Source of the DNA: Deltaproteobacteria bacterium | GTDB taxonomy: Bacteria; Desulfobacterota; DSM-4660; Desulfatiglandales; Desulfatiglandaceae | Assembly: GCA_022340265.1 (NCBI GenBank) | Contig: JAJDOH010000069.1 | Span: forward strand, 1 to 36,876 | Direction of reading: 5' to 3' | Length of the DNA: 36,876 bases | Part shown: piece after piece, positions 16,152 through 25,574 of the stretch | Layout: each line of letters opens with the position of its first letter | Numbering within the stretch: the stretch's first letter is position 1 | Notes under the pieces: generated by a model | Databases searched by the model: none | What the model saw: the letters and a program-made list of their open reading frames with translations, nothing else | Told to the model about the DNA's origin: nothing | Translations under genes and position numbers: made by a program

Positions 16152-17273
16152 ATGCAACTGACTGAAAAACAGATAGACTATTGTATGGAATGCGGCGTGT
16201 GCACCGGAAGTTGTCCTGTAAACAAAGTGCTTCCAACCTTTTCACCGAGACAGATGATTAAGAAGGCGTTGCGGGACCCTGCCGGAGAGCCATCCCTTGA
16301 TCCCGGTCTCTGGGCCTGTCTGCGTTGCGCCCGGTGCAGCACAAGGTGCCCCGTTGAAATCAACTTTCCTGAATTTGTTGGTCATCTGAGACAGCAGGCG
16401 CGGGAGGCAGGGTTTTTCCCACAGGAAAGTCACCACGGGATTATGCAGAGCGTTGTTGAACTTCAGTTGAACGACCGACCCCAGAACCGCACCGCATGGG
16501 CCGAAGGGGTCGGAGATTTTGCGGAAACGGGAGATGTATTTTATTTTGTGGGGTGCCTGCCGTATTTTGAAGTGGTCTTTCAGTATCTGGAAATATCTCC
16601 CCTTGAAAGTGCCAGAAGCGTTCTCAAGATGTTGAATCAAATGGGCATCACGCCCGTTATCAGCAATGAAGAACGTTGCTGTGGTCACGATGCACTGATG
16701 AGCGGCAATGAAGCGACTTTTAAGAAGCTGGCTGAAAAGAATCTGGCAGTGATTGCAGCTTCAGGGGCAAAGACGGTCCTGTTCAGCTGCCCTGAAGGCT
16801 ATGCAACTTTCAAAAATCATTATCCGAAGCACTTCGGCAGCCTTCCTTTTGAGGTGCTTCACATGACTGAATTTCTGAACCGTGAACTGCCCGAATCCGG
16901 CCTTGAGTTTAAAGCGTCTTCAAACGGCGCCATCACATACCACGATCCCTGCCGGCTGGGAAGGGATTCCGGAATCTATGAGGCCCCGAGGGATCTGCTC
17001 AAAAACATTCCGGATGTGAAGCTCGTGGAGATGGGGCGCAACAGGGCAAACGCCCTCTGCTGCGGAACAAGTGCATGGATGGAATGTGCCAACTGTTCCA
17101 GGGAAATACGGCTGGAACGTCTTCAGGAAGCGCTCGACACGGGAAGCGGGACCATGGTTACGGCCTGTCCCAAATGCCAGATCCATTTTACCTGTGCTCA
17201 ACGCAACGCGGGAATGGATCTTAACATCACGGACATCTATGCCTATCTTTCGAAGCACTTGGACAATGCATGA
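16152..17273 (+). CDS. HdrD-like heterodisulfide reductase subunit (2x[4Fe-4S] plus CCG domains)
   Basis: A 373-residue cytoplasmic Fe-S oxidoreductase with the HdrC+HdrB architecture of HdrD. Two [4Fe-4S] motifs are at the N-terminus, CMECGVCTGSCP (Cys 11, 14, 17, 21) and CLRCARCSTRCP (Cys 56, 59, 62, 66). Two CCG domains follow. The second is complete, with PCRLGR, ALCCGTS and ACPKC. The first has GCLPYF and RCCGHD, but its final CxxC is reduced to a single Cys in SCPEGY, so its non-cubane cluster may be incomplete. ATG 16152 is used because homologues begin just before the first Cys motif, although its ribosome-binding site is weak. By context it is the terminal acceptor-reducing subunit for the HdrA/MvhD proteins encoded next; BamD of benzoyl-CoA reductase complexes has the same design. 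Confidence 0.85.
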   Translation: MQLTEKQIDYCMECGVCTGSCPVNKVLPTFSPRQMIKKALRDPAGEPSLDPGLWACLRCARCSTRCPVEINFPEFVGHLRQQAREAGFFPQESHHGIMQSVVELQLNDRPQNRTAWAEGVGDFAETGDVFYFVGCLPYFEVVFQYLEISPLESARSVLKMLNQMGITPVISNEERCCGHDALMSGNEATFKKLAEKNLAVIAASGAKTVLFSCPEGYATFKNHYPKHFGSLPFEVLHMTEFLNRELPESGLEFKASSNGAITYHDPCRLGRDSGIYEAPRDLLKNIPDVKLVEMGRNRANALCCGTSAWMECANCSREIRLERLQEALDTGSGTMVTACPKCQIHFTCAQRNAGMDLNITDIYAYLSKHLDNA

Positions 17274-17311
17274 TGGGCGTTAAACTGGGGATAGCGGATT
17301 GAGGAGTTAAT

Positions 17312-20300
17312 ATGATGGAATCTGGTAAAAATCAAAAAGTACAGGGTGCCGTGATGGTCGTGGGCGGCGGCATCGCCGGCATGCAGTCAGCCCTGGATCT
17401 GGCGGATGCGGGATTTTATGTCCATCTGGTGGAAAAATCACCGGCCATCGGCGGCGTGATGGCCCAGCTGGATAAGACCTTTCCCACCAATGATTGCGCC
17501 ATGTGAATTATCTCTCCGAAACTGGTCGAGGTCGGCCGGCACACCAATATTGAGCTTCACACCTGTTCAGACGTTGATGAAGTCATTGGAGAAGAAGGAA
17601 ACTTTGAGGTAATTCTTACCAAAACCCCCCGGTATATTGACCCGGATGCCTGTACGGCGTGCGGGGACTGTACGGAAGTATGCCCCGTACTGCGGCCCAG
17701 CGAATACGATATGGAGCTGGTGAACCGCAAGGCCACTTTTAAGCCGTATGCACAGGCGATCCCCGGCGGTTTTGCCATTGAAAAACGGGATCTGGCGCCA
17801 TGTCGAATGGCCTGTCCGGCCAACCTGAATGTTCAGGGGTATGTCCAGATGGTGAAAGAGGGCAAATACCGGGAAGCCGTCGAAATCATCATGCGGGATC
17901 TTCCTTTTCCCGGCGTGCTGGGCCGGGTATGCCCCCATGCCTGTGAAAAGAGCTGCAGGCGCCTGGAAGTGGATGCGCCCGTATCCATAAAGGAATTGAA
18001 ACGCGTGGCGGCTGACCGGACCAATCTCCAGGAAATTCCGGTGCCCGAACGGGAAATGAAAGAGGAAAAGGTGGCTGTTGTGGGTTCCGGTCCGGCAGGG
18101 CTTACGGCGGCATACTTTCTGGCACTGGAAGGATATCAGGTGAGCGTATACGAGGCCATGCCCGAGGCGGGCGGTATGATGCGATACGGCATTCCGGCCC
18201 ATCGTCTTCCCAGGGCGGTCCTGGACAATGAAATCGAGAACCTGAAACGCTACGGTATTGAAATCCATACCAATTCGGCCATTGGAAAAGACATTTCCCT
18301 GGAAGAACTGCAGGCCCATGGCGCTAAAGCCATATTTTTAGGGCCCGGGGCATGGAAAGGTTTGACACTGGGCCTCGCGGGAGAGGCAACGGAAGGTGTC
18401 CAGGATGTCACCAGTTTCCTTCGGGAGGTGGAACTTGGCAAACTGAAGGCCCTTCAGGGAAAAGCGGTCATCATCGGCGGCGGTCATTCGGCTTTGGACG
18501 GAGCGCGAACCGCTTTAAGGCTGGGCGCCGACGAAGTTAATATCATATACAGGCGTTCTCGAACGGAGATGCTGGCCGATCCGGAGGAGATAGCGGAAGC
18601 GGAAGAAGAAGGGATCAAAATCCATTTTCTGGTGGCGCCTGTCAGAATATCCGAAAAGAACGGCAAGACCGACGGAATTGAGTGCATCAGGACCCGCCTG
18701 ACAGCCGCCGATACCACCGGCAGAAGAAAACCGATTCCCATCGCGGACTCGGAGTTTTTCATTGAGGCGGCCCACATCATACCGGCCATCGGTCAGGAAC
18801 CGGATCTCGATTTTCTGGACGAGAGATTTAATGCCGAAGTCTCCAGATGGAATCTGTTGATGGTGAACAGCGAGACACTTCAGACCAGTATTCCCGGGGT
18901 TTTTGCCGGCGGTGACGCGATTACCGGTCCCGCAACGGTGATTGAAGCAGTGGACGCCGGAAAGCGGGCGGCGAAGTACATGGCCAAGTACCTTCAGGGA
19001 GAAGAACTTCCCACCGAATGGCAGGAAGAACCGCCCATGGGAGACAACTGGGTGGAGATTCCCGATGACACGCCGACCCTGAACCGGATGCGCGTTTCCA
19101 CTCTGCCGGTGGAAGAGCGATTGTCGGGTTTTAAAGAAGTCACCCTGATGGTGGATGAAGAAAGCGCTCACGCCGAAGCGGAGCGATGTCTTAACTGCGG
19201 CGGATGCTGTGAATGTTACGAGTGTGTCAAAGCGTGTAAGGCCCAAGCCGTGACTTTCAAAACCCATGCCGAGCATGTGAAGAGGTTGTCGCTCAATGTG
19301 GGCGCGGTGATCCTGGCTCCCGGTTTTAAGCCCTATGATCCTTCAAAGTATGACATATACCATTACGCCAACTTTCCAAATGTCATCACCAGCATGGAGT
19401 TTGAGCGGATTCTGAGCGCCACGGGACCCTACATGGGACACCTGCAGCGGCCCTCCGATGGAGCGACGCCCAAAAAGATTGCATGGCTCCAGTGTGTGGG
19501 AAGCCGGGACATCAACCGCTGTGATCATGCCTATTGTTCCTCCGTATGCTGCATGTATGCGGTGAAAGAGGCTGTGATTGCCAAGGAACATTCGGACGGT
19601 GATCTGGACACGGCCATTTTTTACATGGACATGCGGACCTATGGAAAGGATTTTGAACGTTACTACGACCGCGCCAGAGAAGAGCAGGGCGTTCGGTTTA
19701 TCCGCTCCCGCATCCATTCCATCGCGGAAGACGGCGAGACCCATAACCCTGTTCTGGATTACGCCGACGAAAGCGGCAACATCCACTCGGAACAATTCGA
19801 TCTGGTGGTGCTTTCGGTGGGTCTTGAAACCCAGGAATCCCTGGTGAAACTGGCGGACCGGCTGGAAGTGGCGCTCGATTCCGATAACTTTGTGGAGACC
19901 GGATCCTTTAACCCGGTGGAGACGTCACGACGTGGCATTTATGTGTGCGGCGCTTTCAATGAACCCAAAGACATTCCCATCTCGGTGATGGAAGCCAGCG
20001 CCGCCGCCTGTGACGCCAAAGCAAGGCTTTCAGCAGCAAGGGGTACGCAGGTAAAAGAAAGAAGTTACCCGAAAGAGCGCGATGTTTCCGGTGAAGAGCC
20101 GCGGATTGGGGTCTTCGTATGCAACTGCGGTATCAATATCGGTGGCGTTGTCAATGTTCCTGCGGTGGCGGAGTATGCCAAAACCCTGCCGGGTGTGGCC
20201 TATGTGGCGGAAAATCTCTTTACCTGCTCCCAGGATACCCAGGACAACATCAAGGATGTCATTGAACGTGAAGGGCTCAACCGCGTGATCGTCGCGGCCT

Positions 20301-21769
20301 GCACCCCAAGGACCCATGAGCCTCTTTTCCAGGAAACCATGCGGGATGCGGGATTGAACAAGTACCTTTTTGAAATGGCCAATATTCGCAACCAGTGCTC
20401 CTGGGTGCACAGCAAGGAAAAAGAGGAAGCCACCCGGAAATCAAAAGACCTGGTGCGAATGGCGGTGGCCCGGGCCCAGTTGATCCAGCCGCTTCCGCAA
20501 CCCACCATTGATGTTGACAGCAAGGCGCTGGTGATCGGCGGCGGTATCTCCGGCATGACGGCGGCTTTGGGTCTGGCCGATCAGGGGTACCATACCCATG
20601 TGGTGGAGCAGTCCGATGTGCTGGGGGGTAATGCCCTCATGCTCAATGAGACCTGGCGGGGTGATAACATTTCCGATAAAGTCCGGGAAATGGCGGCACA
20701 GGTTGAAAATCACGCACTCATTGATGTGTATAAAGGGGCCGGCATAAAGGATGCATCAGGGTTTGTGGGTAATTTTGAGACCACCATTTCTCACAACGGA
20801 AGCGATACCACACTGAAACACGGCGCTGTTGTAGTGGCGGTCGGTTCTGAGGAATTTAAACCGAACGAATACCTTTATGGCAAAGATGACCGGGTGTTGT
20901 CACATCTGGAGTTTGACGCCGCTTTCATGGCCGGGGACGACCGGATGAAAAAGGCGAACGCCGCCGTCTTTATTCAGTGTGTGGGATCCAGGGAACCGGA
21001 GAGGCCCTATTGTTCAAAGGTCTGTTGTACGCACAGCATCAAATCAGCGCTGGAATTGAAGGAAATCAATCCCCATATGAATGTCTTTGTTTTGTATCGG
21101 GATATTAGAACTTACGGACAGCGGGAGTCTCTTTACCGAAAAGCCAGGGAAAAAGGGGTGATCTTCATCCGGTACGACCTCGATCACAAACCAGTGGTTC
21201 AAATAGATGGCGATGAACTGAAAGTGATCGTTCGGGACCATATCCTGGAACGGGAAATTCAAATGAATCCGGATCTGGTGGTTTTGGCGGCTGCCATTGT
21301 GCCTCGGGATAACGAGAAACTGGCCCAAATGTACAAGCTTTCCCTCAATGAGGACGGATTCTTCATGGAAGCCCACGCCAAGCTGAGACCCGTTGAATTC
21401 GCTTCGGAGGGGGCTTTCCTGGCGGGACTGGCCCATTATCCGAAACCCATTGAAGAAAGCGTTGCCCAGGCCAAAGCGGCTGCCTCCAGGGCGTCCGTGG
21501 TACTTTCCAAAAAAACGCTTTCCGTTGAAGGCGTGGTCTCCCACGTGGATGAACATTACTGCATCGCCTGTGGCATGTGTGGAGATGCGTGTCCCTACGG
21601 CGCCATCGGCCTGGTGGATCTGGAGACGGGCGGTCAGGTGTCCCGGGTGCAGCCGGCCCTCTGCAAGGGGTGCGGTGCCTGCGCTGTCGCATGTCCCACG
21701 GGAGCGGCGGCCATTTTCCATTATGACGATGAAGAAGTGTTGACCATGGTGGATGCGGCACTGGATTGA
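17312..21769 (+). CDS. hdrA: Giant selenocysteine HdrA with GltD-like insertion and second HdrA module
   Basis: The frame runs 1485 codons if the in-frame TGA at 17504-17506 is read as Sec65, in [18 protein letters not shown]. HdrA proteins have Cys or Sec there. Domains in order: HdrA FAD domain start ([17 protein letters not shown]); a Cys cluster (residues 114-124, [12 protein letters not shown]); a GltD-like NAD(P)H/FAD unit (about 164-600, starting [16 protein letters not shown], with GSGPAG at 249 and [10 protein letters not shown] at 379); a Cys-rich stretch (about 616-632); the rest of the first HdrA module to about 905; then a second HdrA module (about 921-1485) ending in two [4Fe-4S] motifs, [12 protein letters not shown] and [19 protein letters not shown] site precedes ATG 17312. 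It should be the flavin-based bifurcating core, with NAD(P)H as a likely extra partner. Without Sec decoding only a 64-residue stub would be made. Confidence 0.9.
17504..17535 (+). promoter_or_regulatory. Sec UGA and SECIS-like hairpin, giant HdrA
   Basis: After UGA (17504-17506) a hairpin forms: CCGA (17516-17519) with TCGG (17532-17535), then an inner CT (17522-17523) with AG (17529-17530), enclosing the loop GGTCG. The loop starts 17 bases after UGA and begins with GG, as bacterial SECIS elements require. The architecture is the same as at 22467. Confidence 0.7.
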
Positions 21770-21825
21770 TGACCGGCCATTGAGGATGGACTGTCAAATC
21801 TGACAGACCAAACGGAGTGTATCTG

Positions 21826-22245
21826 ATGAGTGATGTATTTGATCCCAAAATCGTAACATTTGCATGTAACTGGTGCGCTTATTCCGCCGCCGATTTGGCG
21901 GGGGTAAGCCGTTTTCAATATCCGCCCAACATGAGAATTATTCGTGTGATGTGTTCGGGCAGGGTTAATCCGAATTTTATTCTCAAAGCGTTTCAAAGAG
22001 GTGCGGACGGCGTCCTGGTTGCCGGGTGACACATCGGCGACTGTCATTACCTGGACGGTAATGTAAAAGCGGAAAAAATGTTCAACCTGACGCGGGACCT
22101 CATTAACATCCTGGGCATTGAGACGGAAAGGGTCAGGCTCGAATGGATTTCCTCCGCGGAGGGGACCCGGTTCGCGGAGGTGGCCAGGGAATTTACCGAA
22201 GAAATCCGGTCACTGGGATCCGCATCAATGAAACAGGCGGCCTGA
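21826..22245 (+). CDS. mvhD: MvhD/VhuD-family electron-transfer subunit with one selenocysteine
   Basis: A 139-residue protein if TGA 22027-22029 is read as Sec68, giving [18 protein letters not shown]; the family normally has GCHPGDCHY. Conserved MvhD features are the N-terminal [16 protein letters not shown] (Cys14, Cys17) and [13 protein letters not shown]. MvhD carries a [2Fe-2S] cluster that passes electrons to HdrA. Both flanks of the TGA fit the family alignment with no insertion or shift. ATG 21826 has GGAG eight bases upstream; the gap from HdrA is 56 bases and includes a CTGTCA/TGACAG hairpin (21791-21806). It partners the giant HdrA. Confidence 0.92.
22027..22063 (+). promoter_or_regulatory. 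Sec UGA and SECIS-like hairpin, first MvhD
   Basis: After UGA (22027-22029), CATTACC (22045-22051) pairs with GGTAATG (22057-22063) as a 7-bp stem with loop TGGAC. The loop opens 22 bases after UGA and has G at its second position. The same stem recurs in the second MvhD gene. Confidence 0.75.
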
Positions 22246-22301
22246 TAAGCAGCTGTTGGCGAAGTGCTAATGGCTGATCGCTAAATAATAGGAGAAATAT
22301 C

Positions 22302-23834
22302 GTGAGTAAGGATATTCTTGTAATTGGAGGCGGCATCGCCGGAATCCAGTCGTCATTGGATCTGGCCGAGATGGGATTCAAGGTCCATCTGGTGGAACGA
22401 CTGCCCAGCATCGGCGGGAAAATGGCCCAGCTGGACAAGACCTTTCCCACCAACGACTGCGCCATCTGAATCCTTTCGCCGAAGATGCTGGATGTCGGTC
22501 GACATCCCAACATTGAACTTCTGGCCTATAGTGAAGTTCTGGACGTCAAAGGAGAAGAAGGCGATTTCAGGGTAACCGTTAAACGGAAAGCCCGTTACGT
22601 AGACGAAGACAAGTGCACCGGCTGCGGCGCATGCAAGGAAAAATGCCCGACGGTGCTTTCGGATGCATTTAACGAAGGTCTGGGGGAGCGGCGAGCCATT
22701 TACAGCTGGTTTGCTCAGGGGATTCCGTCCACTCACACCATTGATCCGGATCATTGTCGACAGCTCAACGGCAAAAAATGTGGCATCTGTGCCAAAGTCT
22801 GCCAGGCCAATGCCGTCAATTTTGAGCAGAAGGACCGGAATATCGAGCTGGATGTGGGGGCCATTATTGTGGCGTCCGGTTATGATGTGTTTGATCCTTC
22901 ACGCATTCCCGAATATCAGTACCGTGAAATTCCCAATGTGGTCACTGCCATTGAGTTTGAAAGATTGCTCAGTGCCAGCGGTCCCACCGGCGGCCACCTG
23001 GATCGGCCATCGGATCTGGCAGTTGAAGCGGAGATCGGGACCTTGAAGAAGGCTCACGAAAAATCCTTGAAACAACTCAAGAAGCTGGAGGAGAAATTCG
23101 GGGAGGCTTCCGCTGATTTCCATGCGAAATATAAAGAGGGTGCGTACCAGGGCGACAAGGACCGGGAAAAATGGGCCGAAAAGTATGAAACGCATCTGAC
23201 CATTGAGGAGCCCCTTCTAAAGCTCGAGGCCCAGGCTGAAAAATTTCAGACGGCCAAGAAACTGGCCTTTATTCAGTGTGTGGGTTCGCGGGATTTTCGT
23301 TTCTATCCCTTTTGCTCCGGTTACTGCTGCATGCACTCCATTAAGGAGGCCATTATTGCCAGGGAACACGAACCCGAAACCACCTCAACCATCTTCGGCA
23401 TGGATATCCGCGCCGTGGGAAAGGGATTTGAGGAATACAAGGTGCGGGGCGGCAACCAGTCGAATATTACCTATGTAAGGGGTCGGGTGGCCGAGATTAA
23501 TGAGGGGCCCAGCCATAACCCTGTTTTGACCTATGAGGATACCCGCGAGGGGGTCGTGAAGAGCGAGGCCTTTGATCTGGTGATTCTGGCCACGGCCTGC
23601 GCGCCATCAAGCGGGAATCCGGAACTGGCGAAGATTTTAGACGTTGAACTGAGCCCTTTCGGATTCTTTAAAACCGACGCGTCTCAACCCATGGACACAA
23701 CCCGGCCCGGTATTTTTACCTGCGGTTGTGCGCACAGCCCCATCGATATTCCGGAATCCGTCGTCCAGGCCAGCGGAGCAGCCGCCAGGGCGGCGCGAAC
23801 GGTGATGGGTGCAGGTATGCGAAAAGCATCATGA
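22302..23834 (+). CDS. hdrA: HdrA N-terminal-type flavoprotein with selenocysteine and coiled-coil insertion
   Basis: A 510-residue flavoprotein if TGA 22467-22469 is read as Sec56, in [18 protein letters not shown]. It corresponds to the first HdrA module of the giant protein without the GltD-like unit. The FAD motif is [17 protein letters not shown]. Fe-S motifs are [12 protein letters not shown] (Cys 105, 108, 111, 115) and [11 protein letters not shown] (Cys 160, 163, 167). Residues about 241-319 form a charged heptad-like coiled coil ([20 protein letters not shown] and onward) absent from the giant HdrA. The HdrA core resumes at [10 protein letters not shown]. Start is GTG 22302 behind GGAG. 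The stop overlaps the first possible Met of the next gene, indicating coupling with the C-terminal-type partner. Confidence 0.9.
22467..22498 (+). promoter_or_regulatory. Sec UGA and SECIS-like hairpin, second HdrA
   Basis: CCGA (22479-22482) pairs with TCGG (22495-22498), and inner AT (22485-22486) with AT (22492-22493), enclosing loop GCTGG. The loop is 17 bases after UGA. Compared with the giant HdrA hairpin, an inner C-G pair is replaced by A-U, a covariation that keeps the fold. Confidence 0.65.
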
Positions 23835-23848
23835 AGGAGTCTGCCAGC

Positions 23849-25537
23849 ATGAGCGATAAGAAAGAAAAAAAACGATCCAAAAGTGAGACTGAACGGATCG
23901 GCGTGTTTATCTGCGATTGCGGGTCCAATATCGCAGGGCACCTGGACTGCGCCGAGGTGACCCGTTATGCATCCACGTTGCCCGGTGTGGCGTACGCCAA
24001 GGAAAACCTTTATACGTGTTCCGAAGCGGGCATTGGGGAAATTATCAACGGCATAAAAGACAACGATCTGACACGGGTGGTGGTGGCTTCATGCTCACCT
24101 CGAACACACCAGCCGCTCTTTTCCAGTTCCTGTGCTCAGGCCGGGCTCAATCCCTATCTTTTTGAGATGGCCAACATCCGTGACCAATGTTCGTGGGTGC
24201 ACATGGGAGATAGAGAAGGGGGTACCGAGAAAGCCAAGGATTTGGTGCGGATGGCGGTGGCCAAGGCGGCATTTTTGGAGCCTCAACAGGAAATCGAAGC
24301 GGATTTAACCCCCAGGGCTCTGGTTATCGGCGGGGGGGTGGCCGGTCTTTCAGCGGTGGAGACCCTTTCGGAAATGGGGCTCGACGTAGTGCTGGTGGAA
24401 AAGGCCCCGGAACTGGGTGGTTTTTTGAATCGTATTGATCGTCTGTTTTCAGGACGGAAGGCATCCGAATTCGCGAAATCCCTGGTGGATAACGTTGTTT
24501 CAAAATCCAACGTGAAGATTTATCTAAACGCCCAGGTGGAAACGGTGGGCGGATACATCGGCAATTATGAAATCGGCGTTCGGGATGCGGATGGTGCTGT
24601 CGCAAATGAAGTGGTGGGGTGCATTGCCCTGGCAACCGGGGCCCTTCCACTGGTCCCCGAAGGGCTTTTTGGATACGATGGTAAAAAGGTCATTTCCCAG
24701 GCGGAACTGGAAGATCGTTTTCGTAACGGTACCTTTGATGCCGAGCGGGTCGTGATGATTCAGTGCGTGGGTGCCCGTTCAAAAGAACGGGAATACTGTT
24801 CCCGGATCTGCTGTCAGAATGCGGTCAAGAATGCGCAGTTTATCAAGCAGCAAAATCCCGATGCACATGTGCATGTGCTCTATCGGGACATGCAGATGTA
24901 CGGTACTGAAAAGGAAAAGATGCTGTGGGATGCCCGTGGGATCGGCGTCCGTTTTGATGTCTATGATCCCGAGAAGCCGCCGGAAGTGAAAGACGGGGAG
25001 GTTCGTTTCCTACAGGTGTTGACAGGAGACACCGAAAGCATTCCCTATGATCTGCTGGTGCTGTCCACGCCCCTGGTGGCAAGAGAAGATGCACCGGAGA
25101 TCAGCAAGCTGCTGCGGGTTCCCATTGACCAGAATAATTTTTTCATGGAAGCCCACGCAAAACTGCGGCCCCTTGATTTTGCGACGGATGGTATTTTTGT
25201 TTGCGGATCCGCCAGGTACCCCGCCAATGTGGAAGAGGCCAGATCACAGGGCCTGGGCGTGGCATCCAGGATCGGTACCATTCTCTTTAAAGACAAACTG
25301 GTTACCAGCGCCATTGTAGCGGAGATTAACGCGGATACCTGCGTGGGATGTCTCGGGTGCGTCGAAATGTGTCCCTATGACGCCATTCAGTTTATGCCGG
25401 AGAAAGGTGTCTGCGAAGTAAACCGGATTCTCTGCAAGGGATGCGGGTGTTGCGCCTCCACGTGTCCCTCCCAGAGCGCTACGCTGAGGGGATACAAACC
25501 GCAGCAGTTGTTAAGTCAGATAAAGGCGGTGTGTTAG
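23849..25537 (+). CDS. hdrA: HdrA C-terminal-type flavoprotein subunit
   Basis: A 562-residue protein equivalent to the second module (about residues 921-1485) of the giant HdrA. The N-terminal domain has GVFICDCGSNIAG, VVVASCSPRTHQPLF and MANIRDQCSWVH. A FAD-binding motif follows (VIGGGVAGLSAVETLSEMG), then FIQ-type core MIQCVGARSKEREYCSRICC. The C-terminus has two [4Fe-4S] motifs, CVGCLGCVEMCP and CKGCGCCASTCP. ATG 23849 is preferred because AAGGAG precedes it by 10 bases; ATG 23831 would overlap the upstream stop. With the preceding gene it makes a split HdrA resembling the QmoA/QmoB arrangement. No TGA interrupts this gene. Confidence 0.88.
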   Translation: MSDKKEKKRSKSETERIGVFICDCGSNIAGHLDCAEVTRYASTLPGVAYAKENLYTCSEAGIGEIINGIKDNDLTRVVVASCSPRTHQPLFSSSCAQAGLNPYLFEMANIRDQCSWVHMGDREGGTEKAKDLVRMAVAKAAFLEPQQEIEADLTPRALVIGGGVAGLSAVETLSEMGLDVVLVEKAPELGGFLNRIDRLFSGRKASEFAKSLVDNVVSKSNVKIYLNAQVETVGGYIGNYEIGVRDADGAVANEVVGCIALATGALPLVPEGLFGYDGKKVISQAELEDRFRNGTFDAERVVMIQCVGARSKEREYCSRICCQNAVKNAQFIKQQNPDAHVHVLYRDMQMYGTEKEKMLWDARGIGVRFDVYDPEKPPEVKDGEVRFLQVLTGDTESIPYDLLVLSTPLVAREDAPEISKLLRVPIDQNNFFMEAHAKLRPLDFATDGIFVCGSARYPANVEEARSQGLGVASRIGTILFKDKLVTSAIVAEINADTCVGCLGCVEMCPYDAIQFMPEKGVCEVNRILCKGCGCCASTCPSQSATLRGYKPQQLLSQIKAVC

Positions 25538-25574
25538 AGCAGCTGTTAGCTTTTAAACTTTACGAGGATCAATT

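Noticed and set aside
17504-17506. Reading the TGA in the giant HdrA (and those at 22027, 22467, 25626, 25779, 27300) as pseudogene-making stops
   Set aside because: All six fall on known Cys/Sec positions, the flanking protein sequence continues in the same frame, every interruption is TGA and never TAA or TAG, and each has a SECIS-like hairpin.
17711-21769. Separate GltD-like gene starting at 17711
   Set aside because: The upstream frame is open back to the Sec codon and encodes HdrA sequence; there is no ribosome-binding site at 17711.
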